This document shows, one piece after another, positions 17,489 through 25,900 of a stretch of 50,720 nucleotides of DNA. The stretch covers positions 1 through 50,720 of the forward strand of contig NZ_JACJTV010000039.1 of NCBI RefSeq assembly GCF_014698845.1. Reading direction: 5' to 3'. How positions within the stretch are numbered: position 1 is the stretch's first letter; each line of letters starts with the position of its first letter. Origin of the DNA: Coleofasciculus sp. FACHB-1120. Lineage in GTDB: Bacteria; Cyanobacteriota; Cyanobacteriia; Cyanobacteriales; FACHB-T130. A program made the translations under genes and the position numbers. The notes beneath the pieces were generated by a model that ran no database searches, had not been told where the DNA came from, and saw only the letters and a program-made list of their open reading frames with translations.

Positions 17489-18394
17489 ATGACCCCGACA
17501 AAACTTCCCTTACCTCGACTTTTGCGTTTATCTGGGCGTCCCAGTCTCTCCATGCAGATGATGCGGGTGGGAATTGTTATCACCTTGATGTTCGTGTTGA
17601 TAGCCTTCCTGACTCCCGCATTCCAAGCTTGGGGATGGGTGCAAAATCCTTTGGAGTCCCTGGCTAATCCCATTCACGAGCCGCCCTCGTGGCGTCATTG
17701 GTTCGGTACCAGTCGCCAAGGGTACGATGTTTTCTCGCGGACGCTGTTTGGGACTCAAGCAGCGCTGCAAGTGGTTATCTTAGCAACCGTGTTGAGCCTT
17801 GTCATCGGGGTGCCGTTGGGTTTAGTCAGCGGTTATTTGGGTGGTAGGTTGGATCGGGTGCTGCTATTTTTGATGGATACAATTTATACGTTACCGGGGC
17901 TGTTGCTGTCGGTGACGCTGGCGTTTGTGGTGGGACGAGGGGTGTTAAATGCCGCGATCGCGCTCAGCATTTCCTACATTCCCCAATATTATCGAGTCGT
18001 CCGTAACCATACGGTTAGTGTTAAAACAGAACTGTTCATTGAAGCCGCTCAAGCGATGGGGGCGGACACTTGGAGGGTTCTCTCTCGCTACCTGTTTCTC
18101 AATGTGATTCAGAGCGTGCCTGTATTATTCACCTTGAATGCTGCCGATGCGATTTTGATTTTGGGCAGTTTGGGTTTTCTGGGGTTAGGGCTTGCCGATC
18201 AGGTTCCAGAATGGGGCTACGATCTCCGTCAGGCGCTAGATGCTCTGCCTACTGGCATTTGGTGGACAGCGCTTTTCCCTGGCTTAGCGATGACGCTGAT
18301 GGTGGTAGGGTTGTCTCTGGTGGGAGAAGGATTAAGCGAGTTTGTGAATCCCCGGTTGCGGAGAGAAAATTGGAACCAAAAATCCCCTGAATAG
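17489..18394 (+). CDS. oligopeptide/nickel-type ABC transporter permease (DppC-like)
   Basis: 302 residues from the ATG at 17489, with CCAGGA nine bases upstream. The N-terminal helix (MRVGIVITLMFVLIAFLTPAF) precedes a conserved loop (HWFGTSRQGYDVFSRTLFGTQAALQV) typical of DppC/OppC. The BPD_transp_1 domain has about five helices. The EAA loop, which contacts the ATPase, reads EAAQAMGADTWRVLSRYLFLNV. It would be one half of the inner-membrane channel of a peptide or nickel importer. No DppB partner, ATPase or binding protein is beside it, so it is an orphan whose partners are elsewhere, as is common in cyanobacteria. Confidence 0.92.
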   Translation: MTPTKLPLPRLLRLSGRPSLSMQMMRVGIVITLMFVLIAFLTPAFQAWGWVQNPLESLANPIHEPPSWRHWFGTSRQGYDVFSRTLFGTQAALQVVILATVLSLVIGVPLGLVSGYLGGRLDRVLLFLMDTIYTLPGLLLSVTLAFVVGRGVLNAAIALSISYIPQYYRVVRNHTVSVKTELFIEAAQAMGADTWRVLSRYLFLNVIQSVPVLFTLNAADAILILGSLGFLGLGLADQVPEWGYDLRQALDALPTGIWWTALFPGLAMTLMVVGLSLVGEGLSEFVNPRLRRENWNQKSPE

Positions 18395-18410
18395 AGTCAA
18401 ATATTTTATC

Positions 18411-18453
18411 GGTAATGGGTAATCGAAATTTTTTTATACAATGACCCATTACC
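18411..18453. repeat. GGTAATGGGT hairpin and related TTACCAAT units
   Basis: GGTAATGGGT (18411-18420) pairs perfectly with ACCCATTACC (18444-18453); a further ATTACCAAT unit follows at 18462-18470. It lies between the ABC permease stop and the next start and may terminate the former. The same word family forms the hairpin at 19262-19307. Confidence 0.5.
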
Positions 18454-18488
18454 AATGCTCCATTACCAATTAGCACTTCTGCGGAGAT

Positions 18489-19034
18489 ATGAAAGACAAT
18501 ATTTCTTTAATTGCTGCCGCTACAGGTGGTTTTATGTTATCTATTGCGATCGCTGGGATACTTAGGGCAGCACCTGTCACAGGCTTGAAGGTGGAAGCCA
18601 GTCCCAACACTGCCCAAGTATCGGATTTGCAGCTTAAACCTGTTCATCCCGATGAAACTGTTAGTTATACCCTGAATGAAAGGTTTTCTGTGGAAAATTC
18701 CATGCGCGTTCTTCCACAAATTAAGGGGGCGTTGAATAGTTTTCACACTTTGACGGAAAAAAGTAAATCTGCTTTAGGAGAAAAAGCTCTCTCTGAGGTA
18801 GGGAATACTGATTGGGAAGTTCAAAATTTGGGCTTTACTAACTGGGTTGCTTCCGTTGAAGGGACAGTTAAAAGGCAAGATTATCAGATGAAGAAGCTGG
18901 AATTTGAATTAGCGAAAAAGCAGTATGAAGACAAAGAAATTATTAAAGCAGTATTAGATCAAAAAGCAATAAGTTATCAGCAAGGTAAGCAAGAATTTCA
19001 AAAATTCTGGAATTCTTTTAAAATTTCCGACTGA
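18489..19034 (+). CDS. hypothetical exported protein
   Basis: 181 residues. The N-terminal hydrophobic stretch (LIAAATGGFMLSIAIAGILRA) is a signal peptide or single membrane anchor; AAP could be a cleavage site. The rest is soluble: a mixed region to about residue 105, then charged helices (GTVKRQDYQMKKLEFELAKKQYEDKEIIKAVLDQ) likely to form a short coiled coil. A GGAG motif lies just upstream of the ATG. I do not recognise a family. It follows the permease by 94 bp, but a hairpin separates them, so co-transcription is uncertain. Confidence 0.65.
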   Translation: MKDNISLIAAATGGFMLSIAIAGILRAAPVTGLKVEASPNTAQVSDLQLKPVHPDETVSYTLNERFSVENSMRVLPQIKGALNSFHTLTEKSKSALGEKALSEVGNTDWEVQNLGFTNWVASVEGTVKRQDYQMKKLEFELAKKQYEDKEIIKAVLDQKAISYQQGKQEFQKFWNSFKISD

Positions 19035-19079
19035 TATTAAGGGTCGTGGATTAAATAACTTACAAAACTCATCTTCTGT

Positions 19080-19104
19080 AGGGGCATTGCATTGCAATGT
19101 CCCT
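19080..19104. repeat. AGGGGCATTGC dispersed palindrome
   Basis: AGGGGCATTGC (19080-19090) pairs with GCAATGTCCCT (19094-19104) around ATT, with one G-T mismatch. I recall this GGGGCATTGCAATGCCCC-type word as a frequent dispersed element in filamentous cyanobacteria. Confidence 0.5.
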
Positions 19105-19198
19105 AATCAAGGAATTGGAACTTCATAAATCCACGTTCCTTAGTTTGGTTTAGTCACTAGGTTAAATTGTAGAAAAACGAACGACAGAGGCACAGAGG

Positions 19199-19228
19199 TG
19201 TAGAGACGCGATTAATCGCGTCTCTACA
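19199..19228. repeat. perfect 30-bp palindrome of the GAGACGCGAT family
   Basis: TGTAGAGACGCGATT is followed directly by its exact reverse complement, with no loop. An A7 tract follows on the plus strand, so on the minus strand the hairpin is preceded, not followed, by T residues. GTAGAGACGCGAT-type palindromes are, from memory, common dispersed elements in Nostoc-like genomes. Confidence 0.55.
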
Positions 19229-19261
19229 AAAAAAGCATTTGGGAGAATCATCAGCCATGAT

Positions 19262-19307
19262 AGGGGAATTGGTAATTGGGAAAAAGCTGCTTATTACCAA
19301 TTCCCCT
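19262..19307 (-). terminator. 15-bp hairpin after the giant exoprotein gene
   Basis: AGGGGAATTGGTAAT (19262-19276) pairs perfectly with its complement at 19293-19307, with a 16-nt loop. It starts about 20 bp after the exoprotein stop on the minus strand. There is no T run, so termination is probable but not proven. Confidence 0.45.
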
Positions 19308-19328
19308 TAACTCTCACTACTTACGTTG

Positions 19329-22300
19329 TTAGGGTTTTTGGGGTGCTGTTTCCACGACAGAACGATTTGAAACTGACTGACAAGGTGACAAATTTTTGCT
19401 TTTTGGCATCTGTCCTTCTAAGCTTTGATCTACACACAATACGGGAGTAGTATCCTGATTCTCTACCGATATGGGAGGAGAAGTTTCGCCTTGCAGGTCA
19501 GTAGCAATGCCTGCCGTGAATGGGGGATCAATGTTTTTGATACCGCCTGTACCTGTCGCCGTACCCGCCTGTAGATCCACGACAAATGGAGTCGTGTAGG
19601 CAGTGTAGTCGAGGTCATCAAACCCAGCACCGCCATCAACGATGCCAGTAATATTGACGGCATCGCTGAATTTAAAGGTATCGTTGGCAGTTCCACCTGT
19701 CAGGTTTTGGAAGTTGGAGAAGGTGACACCATTCACATCGCCGCTATCGTTACTGGTAAGGTTCCAAGTGTTTTTGGTGTTAGGGCCAATAAAAGTATTA
19801 TCGCCAGAAGTACCGCCAACCACTTTTTCAATCTTGCTGACAGTCGCGACGCCAGTGGCCTTGCTTGCACCCATATCCACGGTGACTTCACCTGTGTAGG
19901 TAGAGTAATCAAGGGTGTCGTTGCCAGCGTTACCATCAACAATGCCAGCGATCGCTACCCCCTCTTTTAGTTCAAAGGTGTCCGTGTCGGTGCCACCTGT
20001 CACGTTTTGGACGTTGATGAAGGGGACACCGTTGACATCGCCGCTATTAGCGCCATTGAGTTTCCATTTATTGACGGTGTTGGCAGCGACGACAGTATTG
20101 TTTCCCGCACTTCCGTCAATTTTGGAAACGCTGCCACCGTTGACGGTGAAGGTGTCGGTATCCGTACCCCCTGTAACAGTTTCAAAACTTGTGAAGATTA
20201 AACCGTTAACATCTCCGGTATTGACTCCGGCGATGTTCCATTTGTTAGCAGTGTTGCTACCGATCACGTTGTCCTCGGCAGTCGTCCCGCCAATACTATT
20301 TTCGACGTTGGCAAGTGTTGCCACATTCAGAGTAACAGGCGTGTTGTAGGCGGAGTAATTTACGGTGTCGAAGCCTTGCTTGCCATCAATGATGCCACTA
20401 ATGTTTTTGCCATCGCTGAAGACAAAGTTATCGGTATCTCCTCCGCCTGTGAGGTTTTGGAAGCCACTGAAGGCGACGCCGCCATTGACATCGCCGCTGT
20501 TATTGTCCGTGATGTTCCAGGTGTTAGCCGTGTTTGCGCCAATCAAGGTGCTATTGCCAGTTCCGCCAACCAAATTTTCGATGCTAATGAGGATGCCGCC
20601 AACGCCGATGGCGGTAATTTGGTTGTTCGTTCCTAGGGTTACAGTGACAGGATTCGTGTAGTCGGAGTAGTCAAGGGTGTCGGTGGTGTTAACGCCGTCG
20701 ATGTTGCCGCTGATGTAACCGTTGTTGGTGAATTTGAAGCTGTCGTCAATGCTGCCACCCGTGAGGTTTTGGATGTTGGTGAAGGAGTTGGCACCATTGA
20801 CGTTACCTGAGTTATTGCCGGTGATGTTCCAGGTGTTGTTGGTGTTAGCACCGACTAGGATGTTGTTGCCCGTATTGCCGTCGATTTTGGCAACAACGCC
20901 ATTTGCACCAAGGGTGAAAATGTCGGTTTCGATGCCGCCGGTAAGATTTTCAAAACCGGAGAAGTTAAAGCCGTTAACATCTCCCGCATTGAGTCCGGTG
21001 ATGTTCCAGGTGTTGAGTGCGATCGCGCCAATCAAGGTGTTATTGCTACTTCCGCCAACTAAATTTTCAATGCTGGTGAGGGTGCCGCCAACGCCGGTGG
21101 CGGTGATTTGATTGTTCGTTCCTAGGGTTACAGTGACAGGATTCGTGTAGTCGGAGTAGTCAAGGGTGTCGGTGGTGTTAACGCCGTCGATGTTGCCGCT
21201 GATGTAACCGTTGTTGGTGAATTTGAAGCTGTCGTCAATGCTTCCACCGGCGAGGTTTTGGATGTTAGTGAAGGAGTTGGCATCATTGACATTGCCTGAA
21301 TTGTTGCCAGTGATGTTCCAGGTGTTGTTGGTGTTAGCACCGACTAGGATATTGTTGCCAGCATTGCCGTCGATTTTGGCAACAGCGCCATTTGCACCGA
21401 GGGTGAAAATGTCGGTTTCGGTGCCGCCGGTAAGATTTTCAAAACTGGAGAAGTTAAAGCCGTTAACATCTCCCGCATTGAGTCCGGTGATATTCCAGTT
21501 ATTGACGGTGTTAGTCGCAATCAACGTGTCGTTGGCAGCACCACCAATGCTATTTTCGATGTTTAGGAAATTCGCCAGATTCAGGGTAAGCGGACTGGTG
21601 TAGGCAGAGTAATCTAGCGTGTCGAAGCCAACGTTACCATTAATAATCCCACTGATACTCTTGCCCTCGCTGAATTTGAAGGTATCGGTGTCGGTGCCGC
21701 CTGTGAGGTTTTGGATGTTGCTGAAGGCGATCGCATCATTATTAACATTACCGCTGTTATTCTCCGTAATGTTAATCGTGTTAACTTTATTGGCACCGAT
21801 GAGATTATTTGTGCCCAAATTGCCGTCAATTGTAACGTCGCTACCAAGGGTGCCAAGAATGAAGTTGTCGGTATCGCCTGCGCCGATAAGCTTTTGAAAA
21901 GCACTGAAAGTGATGCCGTTGACATCCCCGGAACTAGCACCAGTGATGTTCCAGTTATTGACAATGTTCGCGCCATTTAAGGTGTTATTGCCAGAAGTCC
22001 CACCAATTAGGTTTTCGATGTTAAAGACGGTGCCGCCAATCCCGGTGGCGGTAGCTTGGCTATTGGTTCCCAGCGTTACCGTGACGGGATTCGTGTAGGC
22101 AGAATAGTCGAGGGTGTCGAAGGGTGTACTTCCATCAATATTGCCGCTGATGAAACCCCCGTTATTTACCTTAAAGGTGTCAATATCAGCGCCACCAACG
22201 AGGTTTTCAATACTGGCGAAGGTTAAGCCATTCGGGTAGCCGATTATACTACCAGCGTCCTTACCAGTAATGTTCCAGGTGTTGTTTTTGTTGGCACCAA

Positions 22301-25300
22301 CGAGGGTGGAACCGCCAGCAAGATTTACAGGATCGTTGAAGGTGGCGGTGTTATCGAGGGTGAGGGTGCCGGTGCCGTTCACCAGTCCAATCTCGATTTT
22401 GTTAAAACCATCTTGCAAGGCAGCGATGTCAGTATTATCCAGATTCAAACTGGTATCGTTGGCAATTCCGCCGATGGTAATGTTCAGACCAGGAGTAATC
22501 GGTTGCAAAGCGATCGCGCCGTTGCTACTGACGGAATTCACGCCTCCTAACAGGTTAATTTCGTCGCTGATTAGGGTGAGACTGCCAGTAGAAGAGAGGG
22601 TGCTATTGAGGGTGATGTTAGTTTTAGCAACTAAAGTAATTGAAGCATCACCCGTACCTGCGATCGCTCCAGTTGGGGTTGAGGTAATGGTACCTGTATC
22701 AACTGGCGTCTGAATTTTGACCGGATCGTTAAAGGTGTGGGGGTTCAGGGTAATCGCGCCGCTACTGTTGTCCCGTCCGATGATGATTTGGGAAAACCCA
22801 TTTTGCACCGTCTTGAGTTCGGCGGTGTCCAGATTTAAGTTAGCGTCGATAGTAGCGCCGCCGACGCTAATACCCAAACCGGGGTTCAGCGGTTGCAACT
22901 GAAGAACGCCCTTCCCCTCAATTTGTGTAGTTGGCAACAGGCTAATTTCATCAGCGGTGAGGGTTACTTTTCCAGTGCTTGTCCCTGCTGGGTTAATTGA
23001 AGAGTTCTTGTCTAAGAGGATTCCTTCTGCACCATTGGCACCAATTCCCGTCAGCGTAATATTGCCTTTCCCAGTCGATTGCACCACTCCGTTATTGAAA
23101 AGAATAACTCCGATGTGGTTGATTCCAGCGCCGTTACCAGTGCCTGCCAGGTTAATATCTCCATCCACCGACCGGATATTGGCGTTGGCGACTTTTATCC
23201 CATTATTATCCTTACTCCCAACACCGCTAGTGCCGATTAAGGTAATACTCCCCGTCCCCGTTGCTTCCACCAAACCAAAGTCGATTACAGCGATACCGTC
23301 GTTGGATGTTTGAGTTCCAGTAGTAGAACCTGTGCCTATCAGGGTAATATTTCCCGTCCCTGTCGAACGCACCACGCTGTTGTCGAAAATGTAAATGCCT
23401 TGGTTACTTTCTCCACTTCCTTGACCTGTGCCGGTTAAGTTGATATTTCCATTAACCGAACTGATTCTGGATGCTTCGTCAAGCCATATCCCTCGGTTAT
23501 CATTTGTCCCAGCACCGCCAGTGCCATTGAGGGTAATCGTCCCCGCGCCGGTCGATTCCACAATGCTGCCTTGGTCTAGAAAGATGCCGATGTTGTCGCT
23601 ACCAACCGATCTTGCCCTACCAGCCATCAAAATATTGCCAGAACCGGAATTAATCGTTGCGCCAAATATCCGCACCTCACCGATGGCGCTGCCTCCGAAC
23701 GTCCCAGGCGCAATCGTCACATTTCCACCGTTGGTCAAAATTTTAGAGCCGGTATTCATCACAAACTGGGCGAATCCAGCATCTCGTTGAGCCGCGATGG
23801 CGTTCTCGTCGTTAATCTTGGCGCTAAAATTGCCGCCATTCAGGCTAATAGTGCGATTAGCATTGAGGGTAATGGAACGCCCTGCCTGCAAACTCAGTCC
23901 GTTTCCTGCCGTTGTCGCCGTAATATTATCGTCAATGGTGATGTCATTATTTGCCTGCAAGCTGACGCTGGCTAAATTAAGCGCTGCCGACAAACTGGCT
24001 CCACTAATCGTTGAAGTGGCTGTAGGATTGTCAAAGGTTTGTCCGGCGACTGGATCGGGGCCACCCCCTTTAATCACAATATTCTTGGGATCGAGTAGTA
24101 GGGTTCCCATCTGACCGGAGGTTGCTGTAGTATCCACAATTCCAGCAAATTCTAGGTTTTCCTTGCCCGACACCTCTACAAAGCCGCCGTCGCCAGCATT
24201 GACTCCACCACGGGCGCTGATATTGCCAAAAAACCGCGTTCCATTATCTGCCCAAATGATGACACGACCACCATCACCACTTTGCAACGCTGAAGCATTA
24301 ATCGTCGAGTCACTACTAACAAAGGTGGCAGAGGCATTCGGCACCGTACCCTTACCTTGATAATCACCGCCAACCAGTACGGTGCCGCCGCCATTTGTTC
24401 CAGAGGCGTTGATATTGGCACCGATAACACCCACGTGATCGCCCAAAATATTAACGCTACCGCCCGTTTGTCCTGACACATCTAGGGAACCAGAAGCGAT
24501 CACTAATGGTTTACTATTCTCAACTCCCCCAGCGACTGGTACGCTTATCCCAGAATCCGTCACTACCAATTGGTCGTTATTAATCGTTACCCCGTCCGCC
24601 TCCGTTCCCCCCTCTCCAGTCAGCAATTGAGCCAGGGTAGCGGGAGTTATCTGCGTCTCTCCTGCCTTTTCCAAGTCAGCAGAATCAATCTCCAAACTTA
24701 ACAAATGTCCTGGCTGCGAAATTTTGACTTGGCTCGACCCTGGCACTGCTACAATTGATATCTTTCCTTGCTGTGCCGTTAGCGTCCCTGTATTAATAAC
24801 ATTGCCGCCAACAAAAGTAAGATCTTGCCCTGAAGATACTGCCAAATTACCAGCATTAATAATGCTTCCAGGAACGCTGACATTAAAAGCAAAATTCCCA
24901 GGCGTTCCTGTTAAAGCAGTATAATTATTTATTCCATCTGCCTTGAACCAATTGTTATTACCAAACCCAATACTTGTAGCAGTAGTGGCAGTAAAAGAGG
25001 CGGGAACATTTAACTGTGCATTAGCACCGAAAATAATTCCGGCTGGATTCATTAAAAAAAGATTTGAATTCCCTCCAGTAACCTGAATTAGCCCATTAAT
25101 AATCGATGCATCGCCACCTGTGACTCGTCCTAAAATATTCTGAATACTAGAATTTGACAGGAAATTTGCGATTTCATCGGTTTTTAATCCAAACTCAGTG
25201 AAACTGTGAAATAGATTCTTGTTATCCCCCGAAATTTTACCCCCCGTAATGTCAAGCTGTGAGCCATTAGGTGTAACAATTGTGCCCGTTCCATCCGCTG

Positions 25301-25433
25301 CTGGAGCAATCGATTGAGCTTGCGCCTGATTTGCCCAAATGCCCCAAATTAACAGCCAAATCAAGGATTTTATTGTTCTTTTTCCTCGAATGCAATGTGA
25401 AGAGAAGCCGAGGCAAATTTTGGCTGATAGCAT
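19329..25433 (-). CDS. giant two-partner-secretion exoprotein (filamentous haemagglutinin N-terminal domain)
   Basis: 2034 residues. A signal peptide (IKSLIWLLIWGIWANQAQA, cleavage near residue 40) precedes the TPS/haemagglutination-activity domain (about 41-290): GTIVTPNGSQLDITGG, LFHSFTEFGL, NILGRVTGG, NLFLMNPAGIIFGANAQLNVPASFTATTA. The middle carries filamentous beta-helix-type repeats of the form IYxFDNSVVRSTGTGNITLxGTG. From about residue 1040 to 1950, roughly 80-residue units repeat: NTWNITGxNSGDVNG, FxNLTGGxxxDxF, IDGxxGxDTLDYSxYTxPVTVxLGT; the GGxxxD elements are RTX-like. The C-terminus has two Cys (LCVDQSLEG, LSPCQSV). Such proteins cross the outer membrane through a TpsB/Omp85 partner, absent here, and act as adhesins or surface fibres. 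GAGAGGG precedes the ATG. Confidence 0.9.
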   Translation of the reverse strand: MLSAKICLGFSSHCIRGKRTIKSLIWLLIWGIWANQAQAQSIAPAADGTGTIVTPNGSQLDITGGKISGDNKNLFHSFTEFGLKTDEIANFLSNSSIQNILGRVTGGDASIINGLIQVTGGNSNLFLMNPAGIIFGANAQLNVPASFTATTATSIGFGNNNWFKADGINNYTALTGTPGNFAFNVSVPGSIINAGNLAVSSGQDLTFVGGNVINTGTLTAQQGKISIVAVPGSSQVKISQPGHLLSLEIDSADLEKAGETQITPATLAQLLTGEGGTEADGVTINNDQLVVTDSGISVPVAGGVENSKPLVIASGSLDVSGQTGGSVNILGDHVGVIGANINASGTNGGGTVLVGGDYQGKGTVPNASATFVSSDSTINASALQSGDGGRVIIWADNGTRFFGNISARGGVNAGDGGFVEVSGKENLEFAGIVDTTATSGQMGTLLLDPKNIVIKGGGPDPVAGQTFDNPTATSTISGASLSAALNLASVSLQANNDITIDDNITATTAGNGLSLQAGRSITLNANRTISLNGGNFSAKINDENAIAAQRDAGFAQFVMNTGSKILTNGGNVTIAPGTFGGSAIGEVRIFGATINSGSGNILMAGRARSVGSDNIGIFLDQGSIVESTGAGTITLNGTGGAGTNDNRGIWLDEASRISSVNGNINLTGTGQGSGESNQGIYIFDNSVVRSTGTGNITLIGTGSTTGTQTSNDGIAVIDFGLVEATGTGSITLIGTSGVGSKDNNGIKVANANIRSVDGDINLAGTGNGAGINHIGVILFNNGVVQSTGKGNITLTGIGANGAEGILLDKNSSINPAGTSTGKVTLTADEISLLPTTQIEGKGVLQLQPLNPGLGISVGGATIDANLNLDTAELKTVQNGFSQIIIGRDNSSGAITLNPHTFNDPVKIQTPVDTGTITSTPTGAIAGTGDASITLVAKTNITLNSTLSSTGSLTLISDEINLLGGVNSVSSNGAIALQPITPGLNITIGGIANDTSLNLDNTDIAALQDGFNKIEIGLVNGTGTLTLDNTATFNDPVNLAGGSTLVGANKNNTWNITGKDAGSIIGYPNGLTFASIENLVGGADIDTFKVNNGGFISGNIDGSTPFDTLDYSAYTNPVTVTLGTNSQATATGIGGTVFNIENLIGGTSGNNTLNGANIVNNWNITGASSGDVNGITFSAFQKLIGAGDTDNFILGTLGSDVTIDGNLGTNNLIGANKVNTINITENNSGNVNNDAIAFSNIQNLTGGTDTDTFKFSEGKSISGIINGNVGFDTLDYSAYTSPLTLNLANFLNIENSIGGAANDTLIATNTVNNWNITGLNAGDVNGFNFSSFENLTGGTETDIFTLGANGAVAKIDGNAGNNILVGANTNNTWNITGNNSGNVNDANSFTNIQNLAGGSIDDSFKFTNNGYISGNIDGVNTTDTLDYSDYTNPVTVTLGTNNQITATGVGGTLTSIENLVGGSSNNTLIGAIALNTWNITGLNAGDVNGFNFSGFENLTGGIETDIFTLGANGVVAKIDGNTGNNILVGANTNNTWNITGNNSGNVNGANSFTNIQNLTGGSIDDSFKFTNNGYISGNIDGVNTTDTLDYSDYTNPVTVTLGTNNQITAIGVGGILISIENLVGGTGNSTLIGANTANTWNITDNNSGDVNGGVAFSGFQNLTGGGDTDNFVFSDGKNISGIIDGKQGFDTVNYSAYNTPVTLNVATLANVENSIGGTTAEDNVIGSNTANKWNIAGVNTGDVNGLIFTSFETVTGGTDTDTFTVNGGSVSKIDGSAGNNTVVAANTVNKWKLNGANSGDVNGVPFINVQNVTGGTDTDTFELKEGVAIAGIVDGNAGNDTLDYSTYTGEVTVDMGASKATGVATVSKIEKVVGGTSGDNTFIGPNTKNTWNLTSNDSGDVNGVTFSNFQNLTGGTANDTFKFSDAVNITGIVDGGAGFDDLDYTAYTTPFVVDLQAGTATGTGGIKNIDPPFTAGIATDLQGETSPPISVENQDTTPVLCVDQSLEGQMPKSKNLSPCQSVSNRSVVETAPQKP
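20540..21495 (-). repeat. 489-bp tandem duplication inside the exoprotein gene
   Basis: Two adjacent blocks, approximately 20540-21005 and 21029-21494, align with an exact 489-bp (163-codon) offset and differ at few positions; each covers two of the ~80-residue units. Whole stretches such as GTTAACGCCGTCGATGTTGC recur unchanged at 20689 and 21178 (approximate). Boundaries were judged by eye. The near-identity points to a recent duplication or gene conversion. Confidence 0.75.
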
Positions 25434-25900
25434 AACACCCTCTCGATTAAATTAGGGGTAATTTTAGGAACTTTCAACGCGATATTCAACCTCTATAAGG
25501 ATGAAAAAAACATCTAGTTCAAAACTTTATTTTAAATCGCAAAAATTTCATCTAAACTTTACAAACTTTCCGTATAAACCCAGTAAACCGAAACTAAAGT
25601 GTGCTTTGAGATACAATTTTCTATGCATAAAAATTAAATTTTTCAGTATTTATACTGAAAAATTTAATAATTCTGGTGGTACGGACTAGAAAAGAGAAAG
25701 AGGTCGTGGGCTGCCAGAATGTCATCCCAATCTGTGGAACAGTTGCGTTATTTCTGGCGACCAAAGGGCTTTCCACCTAAAATCCTTTCAAAATCTAAAA
25801 TCTAAACTGCTGCTAGCCCTGCTAAAGCTTGGGAAAAGTGGCGAATGGGATGAATATAGATAAGTGGTATTAGTTCTTGGAAATTAGAAGAGCGGTTGTG
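25434..25900. other. divergent intergenic region, AT-rich
   Basis: About 450 bp between the divergent exoprotein and ROK genes. No credible ORF: a 62-codon frame at 25501 is a low-complexity AT-rich artefact. It holds a perfect 17-bp dyad (25633-25668) and a short AAAATCT heptamer tandem near 25789. Promoters of both genes should be here. Confidence 0.5.
25633..25668. promoter_or_regulatory. perfect 17-bp AT-rich dyad with 2-nt centre
   Basis: ATTAAATTTTTCAGTAT (25633-25649) and its exact reverse complement (25652-25668) flank TT. It is about 200 bp upstream of both divergent genes. It could be a regulator site or a bidirectional hairpin. Confidence 0.45.

Larger units (their letters stand above)
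19035..19328. other. repeat-rich spacer without genes
   Basis: It contains three inverted repeats of different families at 19080-19104, 19199-19228 and 19262-19307, and no credible ORF. It separates two convergent genes. Confidence 0.5.

Noticed and set aside
17489-18394. A complete peptide-import operon
   Set aside because: Only one permease is present; neighbours on both sides are unrelated, and no ATPase, second permease or binding protein is encoded nearby.
20540-21495. Duplicated blocks as a possible assembly error
   Set aside because: The copies differ at scattered positions and remain in frame, and neighbouring units show older versions of the same repeat, so real duplication is more likely; long reads would settle it.
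19642-24924. Many plus-strand frames of 60-147 codons opposite the giant exoprotein gene
   Set aside because: They are antisense shadows of a low-complexity repetitive gene: repeated Val/Pro/Leu-rich translations that repeat with the same period as the real gene, with no family features.
25501-25689. 62-codon frame in the AT-rich divergent spacer
   Set aside because: Lys/Phe/Asn-rich composition just reflects AT-rich DNA, it runs through the 17-bp dyad, and it has no ribosome site.
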